A stretch of DNA of 64,000 nt from Paragorgia papillata (GCA_035771165.1 JAWNZC010000322.1:9313001-9377000); one strand, 5' to 3'. Counted from the first letter of the stretch, positions 20,881-33,436 are shown. Numbers and translations: made by a program. Notes: generated by a model from the sequence alone, not told the origin.

Positions 20881-21828
20881 CATACGTCAACTTTTTATCA
20901 TTATTGCATATTAGTTGATTAGTTCATTGCTGCGCAGTTAGTCTATCGTGTAATTGTGCTGCCCTGACAACTTAGCAGCGCTTTATATTCCGCCTCACCT
21001 GTGAGTTCGTTTGTTCGAAATCAATAGCAAGCAACGTTTTTGACGCGACAGTTTTGACGCCAAATAGGGCACCGCTTTTTAGCACTGCACGTGTCTTAAT
21101 GAAATATATTCAAATAAAAAAAAAGTTTAAACAATGTTAAGTGGAATCAATCGTGACTTCGGGAGTTTATTTGTGAGGAATACGTGGTACGACGATCATT
21201 CTTTTATCTGTTCTTATTGTATACGTCGGAACTGACGCACTTTTGTATACCAATGAAAGTGAGCATACAGTGACTAGTCTAGAATGATAAGTGTGTGTAA
21301 TAAACACGATTTAATTTCGCATGTTATTGTGAAATAATGTAACGATGAAAGAACGGATGAATGTACAAAAAAACGAACAGACGAACGAACGAACGAACGA
21401 ACGAACGAACGAACGAACGAACGAACGAACGAACGAACCAACGAACAAACGAACGAACCAACGAACGAACCAACGAACCAACGAACGAACAAACGAACGA
21501 ACGAACAAGTGAATGAACGAACAAGTGAATGAACAAAAAGCGAACGAACGGACGAACGAACGAACGAACGAACGAACAAGTGAATGAACAAAAAGCGAAC
21601 GAACGAATGAATCAATACCGATAAATGAATAACTGTGAGTGGGTGAGTCACTGCTGGACTAACGTGACTAACACTGTAAATCACTTAAAAAAACAATTAA
21701 CTTGCGACTGCTCAATTAAATAGTCAAATAGAAACACGTTTACGTGCAAAGTGAACATAATATTACATTTCATGAGGTACCATAATAAATGTTCACGAAA
21801 AAATATAAAGCATTAGCAGAGTATAAAG
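20881..21828 (+). repeat. Segmental duplication, unit A
   Basis: Begins CATACGTCAACTTTTTATC and is repeated in direct orientation starting at 21829. Contains a large GAAC array (about 21360-21610). Confidence 0.8.
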
Positions 21829-22620
21829 CATACGTCAACTTTTTATCATTATTGCATATTAGTTGATTAGTTCATTGCTGCGCAGTTAGTCTATCGTGTA
21901 ATTGTGCTGCCCTGACAACTTAGCAGCGCTTTATATTCCGCCTCACTTGTGAGTTCGTTCGTTCGAAATCAACAGCAAGCAACGTTTTTGACGCGACAGT
22001 TTTGACGCCAAATAGGGCACCGTTTTTTAGCACTGCACGTGTCTGGTTTAACCTCTTTTAATATAAATCCTGGAGCTTATATTAATTGAGAATGTAGATG
22101 AAATATATTCAAATAAAAAAAAAGTTTAAACAATGTTAAGTGGAATCAGGACTGATCGTGACTTCGGGAGATTTTTTTGTGAGGAATACGTGGTACGACG
22201 ATCATTCTTTTATCTATTCTTATTGCATATACGTCGGAACTGACGCACTTTTGTATACCAATGAAAGTGAGCATATAGTGACAAGTCTAGAATGATGATA
22301 AGTGTGTGTAATAAACACGATTTAATTTCGCATGTTATTGTGAAATAATGTAACGATGAAAGAACGAATGAATGTGCAAAAAAACGAACAAACGAACGAA
22401 CGAACGAACGAACAAATGAATGAATCAATACATAAATGAATAAGTGAGTGGGTGAGTCACTGCTGGACTAACGTGACTAACCCTGTAAATCACTTAAAAA
22501 AACAACTTGCGACTGCTCAATTAAATAGTCAAATAGAAACACGTTTACGTGCAAAGTGAACATAATATTACATTTCATGAGGTACCATAATAAATGTTCA
22601 CGAAAAAATATATAGCATTC
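21829..22620 (+). repeat. Segmental duplication, unit B
   Basis: A direct copy of unit A offset by 948 bp. Its GAAC array is much shorter (about 22385-22415), and it has an extra ~55-bp segment near 22045-22100. The length difference comes mainly from the GAAC array. Confidence 0.8.
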
Positions 22621-22654
22621 GCAGGGTTTTTTTTAGTTCATTATTTTTAAATCT

Positions 22655-22735
22655 CCGACTTTTTCCTATATGAATTGGTTTTAATATTTTAAATTCTATT
22701 TTCCTCTGAGGAAAACCCTCGGACAGGAATAAGTT
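22655..22735. mobile_element. MITE family M fragment
   Basis: ACCCTCGGACAGGAATAAG matches the end of the 43935-44040 copy. Confidence 0.4.
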
Positions 22736-23506
22736 AATTATTTGAAATTTATCTAGTTTTAGCCAAGTTTGGCGCCAACGAAAACCACTTGGTTCAAGAC
22801 TAGATCATGTTCACACGCACGACCAGGCGTCTGAAAGATAATTGTGCTATGAAAATCAAAAAAAGACAACAAAAAGAACAAAACAAACTAAAAATATATC
22901 TAATTACGTATATTTCAATAAAATATATATTTTATCAAAAGCAAAGAAAAGAGAAAAAATAGTCATGACGTCACATATTTAACCGTATGTCACACTCGTC
23001 CATCACTGTTTGGATTTCTGTTGGATCCTACATGCATGCACTCAATATGCGAACAATCAGTCGATCTAACTTTTATAGAAGTGAAGTCGTATTTGACAGC
23101 CGCATAAACCATCCAATTTATTTCAATATTATAGGCAATTTATGTTTATGGATGAAGCTGAGTATGATATGAAGATATATGCAGATCGCGGCGAAGTGTT
23201 ATCTGACGCACAACTCTTCATATCATACGAAATGTCAACCGTTCAATAATTTTTTCATTCATTAATGATTGACGTCATTCACCTTGTTTTCGACCATTAC
23301 CAAATAATAAGCCCGGAGGGTCGGACTTCAGACATCAGAATTTGACGCCTCGTTGCGTGTCTGCAGTTCAATAAATGTTACGTTCGCTTATTTATTAACT
23401 TTACAACCATGAAAGAATGCAAATTTGCAGTAAATAAAGAGTGCAATGCTTGAACATGATTGAAGGAATGATCAACAGGACATGAGTCCCATGTGAAGAC
23501 CAACCC
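22736..23506. other. Intergenic
   Basis: No supported feature. Confidence 0.4.
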
Positions 23507-24173
23507 ATATACGCTATGCTCTAAACATTATACGCGGTACTCTCAACATTATACGCGTTGCTCTCAACATTATACGCTATGCTCTCAACATTATACGCGG
23601 TGCTCTCAACATTATACGCGTTGCTCTCAACATTATACGCGGTGCTCTCAACATTATACGCGGTCGTTGCTCTCAACATTATACGCGGTCGTTGCTCTAA
23701 CATTATACGCGGTCGTTGCTCTCAACATTATACGCGTTGCTCTAAACATTATACGCGGTCGTTGCTCTCAACATTATACGCTATGCTCTAAACATTATAC
23801 GCGGTGCTCTCAACATTATACGCGGTGCTCTCAACATTATACGCGGTGCTCTCAACATTATACGCGGTGCTCTAAACATTATACGCGGTGCTCTCAACAT
23901 TATACGCGGTGCTCTAAACATTATACGCTATGCTCTCGTCATTATACGCGGTGCTCTCAACATTATACGCGTTGCTCTCAACATTATACGCGGTGCTCTC
24001 GTCATTATACGCGGTGCTCTCAACATTATACGCGGTGCTCTAAACATTATACGCTATGCTCTCGTCATTATACGCGGTGCTCTCAACATTATACGCGTTG
24101 CTCTCAACATTATACGCGTTGCTCTCAACATTATACGCGGTGCTCTCGTCATTATACGCGGTGCTCTCGTCAT
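23507..24173 (+). repeat. 21-bp minisatellite, left part
   Basis: About 30 units based on CATTATACGCGGTGCTCTCA(A), with variants of the second half (GTTGCTC, TATGCTCTAAA, CTCTCGT, and a 3-bp CGT insertion). Because 21 is divisible by 3, long frames with a HYTRCSQ heptad arise; I do not regard these as a gene. Confidence 0.9.
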
Positions 24174-26413
24174 TTGATTCTGGTGTTATCCATACAGGAA
24201 TCAGCGACCATAGTTTGGTGTTTGGAATTGGGAAAATATATGTTACTCAAAAGAAACAAGAAAATATTACTGAGATTAGGAACATGAAAAATTTTGATAA
24301 TCAAAAATTCATTGATGAATTACTAAATCAACATTGGGAATATGTTTACTTTTTCGGTGATGATCCAGATACTATGTGGGAAATTTGGAAACAATTATTC
24401 TTTGAAATTTTAGATAAGCATGCACCACTTCAACAAAAAAAAGTAAAATCCAAAAAACTCCCCTGGGTTACAAGCAATATTAAAATGCTTACAAACACAA
24501 GGGATAAATTAAAAAGAAAAGCCATTATTACAGGCCTTGAAATGGATTGGATAAATTATAAAAATGCCAGAAATAAAGCAAATATAGAATTAAGAAATGC
24601 TAAAAAAGAGTATTATTCCAAGCGAATTGCTGGTCAAAAATTCAATCCTAAAGAGGCTTGGAAAACAATAAATAGCTTACTAGGCCGGAAAAATAAACCA
24701 ACAATAGTAAATGAACTTACTATAAATGGAAATAAACTGACAAATACTAAAGACATTGCAGACGGCTTTAACAATTTCTTTACTGATATAGGCCCTGATT
24801 TAGCTAGCAAAATTGATTCTTCAAATCACAACTTTCAGGACTATATTAAGAATTCAGAGTCAGAATTCAGTGTATTCAAGCCAATAACAACTGACATACT
24901 TTATCAACTACTTCATGGCCTTTGCAGTGCTAAAGCTACTGGCATTGATAAAATTTCAAATAAAATTCTCAAGATTGCAGCACCAATCATCTCAGATTCA
25001 TTAACATTCATCTTTAATCAGGCTATTACACTATGTTCTTTTCCAAATGAATGGAAAATAGCTAGAGTAACACCACTTTATAAAAATGGTCTTCGGAACT
25101 TGCCTGGGAACTATAGGCCAATTTCAGTCCTACCAGCTATAAGTAAAATTATGGAACGGATTCTCTATAATCAACTATATGACTACTTGACAGAAAATGA
25201 GCTACTTTCAGAACATCAGTTTGGTTTTCGTAAGTTTCATTCTACTTCAACTGCATTACCAGACTGTACAAACAGCTGGTATATAAATATGGACAAAAAA
25301 CTGTTTAATTTAGTAGTATTCATAGACCTAAAAAAGGCTTTCGATACAGTTGATCACCAAATTTTACTAAAAAAATTAGAGCTATATGGAATCAAAGGGA
25401 AAGCACTTTCCCTATTAAAATCTTATTTAGAAGAACGTAGCCAAAAATGTCAAATTAATGGCATTGTTTCATCAGGACGGAAAATTAAATGTGGTGTTCC
25501 CCAGGGCTCGATCTTGGGGCCACTATTCTTTTTATTATACATAAACGATTTAGCTGAATGCCTAAACGAAACTAAGCCACGATTATTTGCTGATGACACA
25601 AACTTAACAGCCTCTGGTGAGACGATAAATGATGTCGAGAGTGCAATGAATTCTGACTTAGAGAATCTAAGGAAATGGTTAATAGCTAACAAACTTAGTC
25701 TGAATGTAGCAAAAACTGAATTTATGTTCATTGGCTCAAAACAAATGATAAGAAATGTCTCACAACCAAATGTCAGTATAGAAAATAACTCGATTAAACA
25801 AGTATTTGAAAGCAAAACTCTAGGAGTAACTGTTGACCAGCATTTGACATGGAAAAATAATACTGGGCATATCTGTAAGAAAATCACATCAGGGTTAGGT
25901 GCTCTCCGACATGTAAGAGAATTTGTTGACAGAGACACTCTTCTTGCCATCTACAATGCCCTTGTTCAACCATATTTCAACTATTGCTGTGAAGTATGGG
26001 ATGTATTTGGTGCGACTCAATCAACGCGTTTACAGAAGCTCCATAACAGAGCAGCTAGAATTATAGGAAATATGAGCAATGATGTAGACCACAAAATTGC
26101 ATTAAATGCACTAAGGTGGCAGCCTCTTCAAATGCAAAGAAAAAAATCAAAAGCTAAAATCATGTTCAAAGTTTTGAATAACATGGGACCAAAGAGTCTA
26201 GCAAAACATTTTACTTATAAGAAAGAAAAAACAGATTACAATCTTCGTAATACTTCAAATGCTGTTTGTTTGCCAAAACCACGTACGAATAATATGAAAA
26301 AGAGTTTTATATATGATGGGGCATCTATGTGGAACTCTTTGCCCACAGAAATTAGGGAGAGCAAGACCCTGTCATACTTCAAACATAAAATCGCTACTCA
26401 TACCTTTGAATAA
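24056..26413 (+). CDS. LINE reverse-transcriptase frame fused to minisatellite codons
   Basis: An open frame of 785 codons. The first ~39 residues are translated minisatellite (LSTLYA-type repeats); LINE sequence begins at FDSGVIHTG. RT motifs are in order: NYRPISVLP, FIDLKKAFDTVDH (about residue 421), GVPQGSILGPL and FADDT (about residue 510). The C-terminal region has YFNYCCEVWD and LPTEIRESKTL. The N-terminal endonuclease is absent, so this copy is probably dead for autonomous movement despite an intact RT. Whether the fused start is ever used is unknown. Confidence 0.8.
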   Translation: MLSSLYAVLSTLYALLSTLYALLSTLYAVLSSLYAVLSSFDSGVIHTGISDHSLVFGIGKIYVTQKKQENITEIRNMKNFDNQKFIDELLNQHWEYVYFFGDDPDTMWEIWKQLFFEILDKHAPLQQKKVKSKKLPWVTSNIKMLTNTRDKLKRKAIITGLEMDWINYKNARNKANIELRNAKKEYYSKRIAGQKFNPKEAWKTINSLLGRKNKPTIVNELTINGNKLTNTKDIADGFNNFFTDIGPDLASKIDSSNHNFQDYIKNSESEFSVFKPITTDILYQLLHGLCSAKATGIDKISNKILKIAAPIISDSLTFIFNQAITLCSFPNEWKIARVTPLYKNGLRNLPGNYRPISVLPAISKIMERILYNQLYDYLTENELLSEHQFGFRKFHSTSTALPDCTNSWYINMDKKLFNLVVFIDLKKAFDTVDHQILLKKLELYGIKGKALSLLKSYLEERSQKCQINGIVSSGRKIKCGVPQGSILGPLFFLLYINDLAECLNETKPRLFADDTNLTASGETINDVESAMNSDLENLRKWLIANKLSLNVAKTEFMFIGSKQMIRNVSQPNVSIENNSIKQVFESKTLGVTVDQHLTWKNNTGHICKKITSGLGALRHVREFVDRDTLLAIYNALVQPYFNYCCEVWDVFGATQSTRLQKLHNRAARIIGNMSNDVDHKIALNALRWQPLQMQRKKSKAKIMFKVLNNMGPKSLAKHFTYKKEKTDYNLRNTSNAVCLPKPRTNNMKKSFIYDGASMWNSLPTEIRESKTLSYFKHKIATHTFE

Positions 26414-26938
26414 GCTTTATGTAAATATAATGACCATGTAAATATTAACACTTCTAAATAGCCTTTAAATTTACTATATATAGTAAATTATAAATTATCT
26501 TGTTCTTTACTTGGTGTGCACTCCACTGACTTATATATAACTGTGAATGTTTAAAACTGTTATGTGTAGGTTAGTGGTGCACACCAGTTACTTACTTTTT
26601 ACTATACTCAGTATAGCATATAAATTATCTATTCTGTACTTGGTGTGCACTCCACTGACCTATGTATAACTATGAAAGGTCTGTTTGAAACTGTTATATA
26701 TATAGGTCAGTGGAGCACACCCACTAGTCTACTTACTTTGTACCGTATAGCTTATAAATTTTCTTTACTTAGTGTGCACTCCACTGACCCATGTATGATC
26801 GTTATATAACCGTTACATGTGAGTGGTCGGTTGTATAACTGTTATATATGGGTCAGTGGAACACGCCCATCGTGGAAATCAGCTTTTGTTGACGTTGTAA
26901 GCGTGTTTAAATAAAGTTATCTATCTATCTATCTATCT
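24174..26938 (+). mobile_element. CR1/L2-type LINE, copy 2, inserted in the minisatellite
   Basis: The element begins inside the endonuclease domain (…SGVIHTGISDHS) and runs through RT, C-terminal region and hairpin 3' UTR to a (TCTA)n tail ending at 26938. The minisatellite resumes at once on the other side. It is 5'-truncated relative to copy 1 but its frame is intact. Confidence 0.92.
26505..26870 (+). repeat. Tandem hairpins in the LINE 3' UTR (copy 2)
   Basis: Same hairpin units as at 18505-18880: GTGCACTCCACTGAC paired with GTCAGTGGAGCACAC. Confidence 0.7.
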
Positions 26939-26993
26939 ATTATACGCGGTGCTCTCAACATTATACGCGGTGCTCTCAACATTATACGCGGTG
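26939..26993 (+). repeat. 21-bp minisatellite, right part
   Basis: Two and a half further units of the array at 23507-24173, in the same orientation, right after the LINE tail. Confidence 0.9.
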
Positions 26994-28176
26994 GTGGTGC
27001 ATGGTTGTTTGCAACATTATATTCAGTGAGCCAGTATTTTTCGGCAGCTGTCTCACACTTTTCTGTTTCCCAGGGCTAGGCGGTTTGGTATAATTTTCAA
27101 AATGGCGACTCATGTTCTCAGTTTTACAGAAATTGAAACTAGAATATGTCAAAAGAGACGGAGAAAATAACACCTGATGTAGTGTTTAACGCAACAGGAG
27201 TGTACATTACATGACCTGAAAGAGCAATTCATTGATTCGATTATTGTCATCGAGTATAATGAAAATTAGCAATTCAGAAGTTACATGGGACGACTGTACG
27301 AAGCCTGGCAACATATCCGGTGGATAATTCAGCAAGAGAACGGCATTATGGTCGTGCTTTAAACAACCTAATTTAAATAATATTAATATTTAATACTTAT
27401 ATAGCGCAAATTAACATACAGTGCTATGATCAAATGATTTAAAGCTATTCACTGAATAGCTATTCAGCAGATAAAAGTTTATAAGTTTGGTCTTTCAAAC
27501 CATTGATCGCATTGTTCACTTGTTAGGATTTTATATATATCCACCAGACAGGTTTCGTACAACTGGCCCAAGTTGATTAAATATCACGGTGACATTATAC
27601 AACTACTGAGTACTAGCTGAGTTGATTTTTTCTCAGGGAGGAGGAAGTCGGATTGGAAGACCGGGCCAGACACCGAGACACAGCCTCACTGCCTCACACC
27701 TGCAGGCAGTTTGAGTGTTTGACAAACGTATAGATCTAAAATTCAGCTCCCAGGATTCAGAAAGTATATGTTTGTATGCAGTGTAACATATCTACGGCTC
27801 CTTTCAATAGAAAAAGCCGTATGGGTTTTATTGGTGTTATACATGCATGTTTAAACAGATGTCATGATACGTTTCAATTTAGTTGTGTAATTGTGTTCAC
27901 ACGGAGCTCTAGACCTCATGCTTATTTCCTTACCAAGTCACACCACAGACCGTGAGTACCGGAATGCGAATAAGTCGGATTAGTCTTAGGTTACGTAGTA
28001 AACAGTTTAATAATGACATTTTAAATCGTCTTATTCACGAAACTCTCAAGTATAGTATATGTTGAAAGAAAAATTGACAAAGAGGTATCATTTAAGTCAA
28101 GTTCAAAACCAACTCAGTCAAAACGTTTCAACAGCTTGAGAAGACCACAAGTAACCTCCTCGTTATTTAAACGTAT
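26994..28176. other. Intergenic, upstream of ankyrin gene
   Basis: No repeat or gene recognised. It presumably includes the promoter of the gene at 28177, but I cannot point to a clear TATA or initiator. Confidence 0.4.
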
Positions 28177-28857
28177 ATGTCTTCAATCTCATCCGTCAAA
28201 GAAACCAAAAGTTCTTATTCAGCAAAACCGCATTCTAAAGACATATCTTCGATCGACTCTCAACCGTTTCAACACCCAAGATCGCGTCAACTTCGAGATA
28301 TGTATCAACGACAACGTCCGCGCTCGATACCGCATGCTAAACAAGTGGGAATAAGAAGAATTCAGTCATTTGAAGTAGAAGATGATCCACAGCGAGGTCA
28401 CATCTATCGCGTTCATCGTCGTAACAATTCACTACCGGATATAACAACAATTATGGAAACTGAACCAAATTTCTGGTGCCGCAAGCCTTCATGTAAACGA
28501 TACAGTTTGCAACGATCGCAGAGCGTCGAATGGAATCCAATCAGTGCGCTATTCACTGCAACAACTGAAGACGACACAAAAGAGTTAGAAAGAATTTTAA
28601 CAGAATTTGAACTGAACGTGAACTTTCTAAGTCCAGCAGGTGTATCACTCTTACATACAGCAGCGGCAGTTGGTAGTGCAGGTGCACTCAAACTACTTCT
28701 TGATTTTGGAGCAGAAGTTGAATTTCAAGACGATAATGGTCGAACCACTTTAGAAATTGCTCTTCTTGCGGGAAACTTTGATTGTGCGTCATTGCTGATA
28801 AATTCAGGTGCATGTATGGGGAACGTTGTTGATGGTATAAAAATCTTTGATTCCTGA
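28177..28857 (+). CDS. Small ankyrin-repeat protein, PP1-regulator-like (paralogue of 7644-8270)
   Basis: A 226-residue intronless frame; an in-frame TAA at 28168-28170 precedes the ATG. The first ~115 residues are basic, serine/arginine-rich and low in structure, with IQSFEVEDDPQ (62-72) and NNSLPD (83-88) matching the paralogue's EFEIESTGPQ and SSSLPD. RSQSVEW (113-119) occupies the pre-ankyrin docking position; SVEW resembles the VxW half of an RVxF motif, but the basic residue is displaced. Ankyrin units cover about 121-212 (LLHTAAAVGSAGALKLLLDF, GRTTLEIALLAGNFDCASLL). The shared FDCAS signature near the end links the two proteins. Function beyond 'ankyrin adaptor, possibly PP1-binding' is inference. 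Confidence 0.82.
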   Translation: MSSISSVKETKSSYSAKPHSKDISSIDSQPFQHPRSRQLRDMYQRQRPRSIPHAKQVGIRRIQSFEVEDDPQRGHIYRVHRRNNSLPDITTIMETEPNFWCRKPSCKRYSLQRSQSVEWNPISALFTATTEDDTKELERILTEFELNVNFLSPAGVSLLHTAAAVGSAGALKLLLDFGAEVEFQDDNGRTTLEIALLAGNFDCASLLINSGACMGNVVDGIKIFDS

Positions 28858-29087
28858 AAAACACTGAAGATCAAGCCGGGCTCGCGTGCACTGATGAAAC
28901 TGTAGCCATTATATGTGGATAAAATAATTCCCATCAAGTACATTTATGACTCGCATTCCAGCACACTGGCAGGTGTTAATTATTTTTTTGACAAGTTGCA
29001 GTGAACATTTCACTAATTCACTATGTACTTATATACAGACCTATATATTTATATGTATTTGAGTCTATCTATATGTATAGTCATCGC

Positions 29088-29093
29088 AAAATA
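29088..29093 (+). terminator. Candidate polyadenylation signal
   Basis: AATAAA about 230 nt after the ankyrin stop codon, in GCAAAATAAAGTGC. Position is approximate to a few bases. Confidence 0.4.
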
Positions 29094-29680
29094 AAGTGCA
29101 CAACGACATTAACATTAAGACGTTAAGTTATTGCTTTAGATGTTATCCGTACTACTACTATTGGTAGAAAATGTTTTGTCATTATTACGTGTATATATTA
29201 TGCATTTGTAAGATTTTTTGATTTTTTGAGATATACGAACGTCATGCACAGCGTCGTGAACTAGTACTGCTTTTCATTGTACTTAGTCTGCAACACGCGA
29301 AATGATTTGATCTAGCATATTTATATGTATACGTATACGTATATATAGTTATCGCAAAGATAACATAGAAATTAGTTTGACTGAAGACGTTATGTTACAT
29401 ATTTCCGTACTATCAATAGAAAATAAATGTTTGCCAATATTATGTATGATCATTTATACGATTTTTCATTACAACTGTTATCCCTATATATATATATAGG
29501 GTGGGAGGCAATCGCCAAAGTTGCACCTTTTTGTGAAACCAAAAAAGATCCTCGGTATAACATCGCGCAGCGTGCGTACAGACGTTCGTATATTTACGCT
29601 GCTCAATACAGATTGACAGCGTAAACACAAGCGTTTGCATGCAGGCTAAACATCGCGCCGCGGTTAATATAATAGAGACC
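29094..29680. other. Intergenic
   Basis: No gene. A short TA-rich tract is at about 29485-29500. Confidence 0.4.
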
Positions 29681-29986
29681 TTAAAGCTGGATTTCCACTA
29701 CTAAAGCTGGATTTCCACTTGGCGAAAAATGTCGCGCGAAGCGACATTTTCTTTTGTTTCGTAAGCTCTCAGTGGAACCACAGTAGCCAAGACAAAAGCA
29801 AAAGGTCGCTTCGCTCGAAAAATATCGCCTAGTGGAGAACAGCCTTAAGGCGTAAATTATCGCGCGCCCGACTTTTCTATTGTACAACTTGAATAGTTTT
29901 CTACTTCGTTCCACATGGAAACTCACAAGACAAAAGAAAAAAGTCGAGCGCGCGACATTTTACGCCTAGTGGAAATCCAGCTTTAA
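29681..29986. mobile_element. MITE with TTAAAGCTGGATTTCCACT ends
   Basis: The left end TTAAAGCTGGATTTCCACTT is matched by the inverted right end (TAGTGGAAATCCAGCTTTAA). The end motif is directly repeated at 29700. TTAA at both ends would fit a piggyBac-type target, but the symmetry of the ends makes this ambiguous. Confidence 0.6.
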
Positions 29987-30240
29987 GATGCTACGACAGC
30001 AACTTCAACGACGGCGTCCTCCAAATAAAAGAATTCTAGTTGTGAAACAAAGAGAATCAATAATTTGTAATCCCAAGAGTCCCTTGACAATACATCGATC
30101 CCAATACAAACACTACAACCATTTTAGCAGTACTGCATGGGACGTTTTAATCAAATATAATAGTCAGTTAACCGTGACTTTTTTCAGTTATAGAATTTAT
30201 GATGTTTTTTAAGCGCCGTCGTCGTCGTCATAGCATCTTA
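29983..30240. mobile_element. MITE with TTAAGATGCTACGAC ends
   Basis: The right end TCATAGCATCTTA is the inverse of the left end. The subterminal ACGACGGCGTCCTCCAAATA recurs inverted at 38110-38175. Confidence 0.55.
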
Positions 30241-33200
30241 TAACAACAGTTGTCAGAATGATCAAACTATAGAACGGCTTAAAATAAGCTATTTCAGTGG
30301 GGGTCCAAAAATTCCTAGTGTGTGCGCCGGGGGAGAGGGGTATGCCAAAGGAAAACTTTAATGTGTTATCATCTTTTGTTGACTCATATTTTTTACAGTA
30401 CATGCAGTCAACACAGTTGAATACATGATTTTACATGCAATATAAATAATCACAGGGAAAAATTAGAGAAAGGGTTAAAACGCGCTTGAGCCTACATGTA
30501 GAGAAGCTAAACACGCTACATGAACCTAAAGGCTTTCGAAGAAATTAACAGAAAGGAAGGAAGAACCAAACAATCTACAACATGCAATTTTTAATATTAA
30601 AAATAGATCGATGATCAAGTATAAGAATGATCAGACATTTTCTTTTTTTATATTATGTTTTGCCTTATAAAATCAATCCAAGCCAAGCTGGCATGGTACT
30701 GTTCATTCTTACCAATCTTAGTTACAACGTACAACTTCAGTAAAACACATCAAAAGTACAGCCCAGAGTGGCCGCACAATAACTTTGAAAACGCCCAATT
30801 TCTCACCATCAACAATTTATTATTTGGTCTGATCTGCATGGTAAGCAAAATTGACGCTATATATAGAACCACCATACTGCATAACTGCATACACACATTT
30901 GTTTGCAAAAACCAAAATCCTTGCTTCGCTCGCCAACCCCAACATTTTTAAAATCGCTGCGTGGTCCTTGTATGATATAAATTACTTACATTGTAAAATC
31001 GGAAAATTAGATACCTATAGAAAAGTGTAGAGCGCCTGCACGAGGGCTGAGAACACTCAACATGGATTGAAAATTCATACATAATGAAGACATGAATGAA
31101 ATCTACTTAAAATTTACAAGAATGAAAATTTCATGTAGAGTCAAATACTAAGAGACAAAAATCATTTTTCAAAGTGCTTTGATACAAAGTTTTCTGGGCC
31201 ATTTTAAAACGATATACGGTACCGGTTGGCGCATTTTATATTTCAGTACCATGGTCGGCCATCACACTAAAGAATCAGACTTGCTGCAGTTAACCTGAGA
31301 GGTCATTGTTGTGTACAAAATGTTGTCCGCAAGATATTAAACATTTTTTAAAGTAAACTTCCGGCGACTCACTTTTTATGACTACGAGTCTATACAAACT
31401 TCCTCTTTTCATAGTTTCTCATGCAAAAAAAAAAAGCATTTGTTGCCTGGCTATATTACCATGGGATACGAGGAAAACATGCACAATATATACTATTTTA
31501 AAACCTGCAGGCGAGGAATTTCTCACTAGATTAGCACATAAGATAGAGTGATTGATCTTGCATGGAATTGACATTTAATTATTATATACCAAACGTGATA
31601 CCAACAATCTGCAGAAGTATGAAATCTCGTAAAAGTAAATTGTGTAAGACATAAGTCCATTGAACCTATAACAAGCTGAACGACGCAAACGAAATCGTCT
31701 GCGTGCAGTTAGCTAAATGAGAATAAAATATATTAAAAGATATTCTATGCGGCGAAAACTACAAATTTTTGCAAGATTGATTGAATTAGTTTAGCGAAAG
31801 AGGTATATCGGGTAATCGGGGATCTGTATTATAGTATGGCGGTTAGGCAGTTTTAGGCATTATTTCAGGATGGATCCAGTTTTTTGGGGTGGTTTGTGGT
31901 TAACCGAGAACCGTTCGGTTGTGGAAAACTTTGAAATTTTCTCATTGGATACATGTAAAGCGCTTTTCGGAGAATTGGCAATGATTTCTCAAAAACGCTG
32001 TTATGTTTCTAAGTGAAACGGAAAAGCAGTTGCGGTTAAAATTCACATACGATCAAGCACGTTAACGGTGGTTGTGCCTTAACATTTCCGACGTTTGAAA
32101 AACAATTCAAAAGCACCTTTGCGCGATTAACTGCATAGGCGGTGGGCCCAATTTATAATTTGGACGGACGCGTGTGAAGAAAAGTGTTGTGAAGGGCAGA
32201 CAATGAGCACGCGCGGATTATCTCGCCTGCCGTTTCTTATTTTAGCATACATGTAAACCTGAAATCGAAACCTTTCAGTTTTAATACATTGGGAAAATTT
32301 TTTATTAAAATGAAAATCTTACATGAAGTTACTTTGATAGATCATTTTCACAATGGCCGACACTTTAAATATTCGTTTATGCATCTAAATGATCGTTTCT
32401 GGCCTCGTTATGAAGCAAAGATTCTTTTAAATGGCAGACAACAAACGAGGCCAGAAAGGCTTATTATAAGATGCACATAAAAGTATACCTCCATCATGAA
32501 AGTGGTCTATTATGACATCATGAGATACTCCACACTTTGTTTGTTTTCGCGAAACCATGGAGTTCCTTTGAAATAAGATAAATGGATTTCCTTACGAATA
32601 GAACGTTGATGATCTAAAACGGATGTCTAATCCAATTTTCATATCAACGGCCTGCAGGTCCTAGAAGCTTATATTGTTAGTGAACTTATTGCACACGTTT
32701 TATGAAGAGAAGAAAAACAATGAAATATAAGGGATTTTTTTTAAAAAGTTCTTTCGAGTCCAGGTTATTGGTATATTAAACAACTATTAAAATAAACTGT
32801 TTTTACTCTAAATGAATTGATCTCAAAGTCTTATAATAGCGTATCGATATCCTTGAGAGAGATTTCAACGCGGGAGTCATCAGAACACATGCACCATCAT
32901 GCAGTCACTTGAGAACTGTCCAACAGTCACCCACTCAGATTATAAGAAACAACCCAAGTCTGACGTGCGATTAAAAGCTTTAAGACATCAAGTACAAGTC
33001 TTAACCAAATATTCTCAACAATTACTACTTCTAAAGTGCAATCCAATTTAATGTTGAATACGGAGTATATCTGTGGAATTTGGTAGAATTGGGTTTTAGC
33101 TGTATCCAACGAAGTTTATTTTCGAAATTTATTATATAAATCATTAATGTTACCGCCACTAATAAAATGGCGCATGTGGATTATTCATGCATGATAAGCT

Positions 33201-33436
33201 CATGCACATGTGTTGATTATTGCATCAACCCCCCAACACCCATCAAACGCATTGAGGCTTACTGCTCTATTTTTGTGGAGCAATAGGTCTATTTTTTATA
33301 TAATAAACAGACTAATACATAAATGCAGAAATGCACATTTTTCCTTATTCGTGAGATGTTCTGCACCTCATGGTCAACACAGAAAATATATTTCATATTT
33401 TCGCACGTCAATGTATTATATTATATAGATATGGAC
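30241..33436. other. Intergenic
   Basis: No gene found over 3.2 kb. An imperfect inverted repeat lies at 32337-32512 (arms with CGAGGCCAGAAA and TAAGATGCACAT). The remainder has no feature I can support. Confidence 0.4.

Noticed and set aside
23507..24173. CRISPR array
   Set aside because: Contiguous minisatellite without spacers, in a eukaryotic genome.
23493..24287. 264-codon frame with HYTRCSQ heptads
   Set aside because: The 21-bp minisatellite keeps all frames open; no evidence of selection on protein.
32860..32900. Possible third hammerhead (TTTC…TCATCAG)
   Set aside because: The would-be stem II strands do not pair and there is no cleavage triplet.
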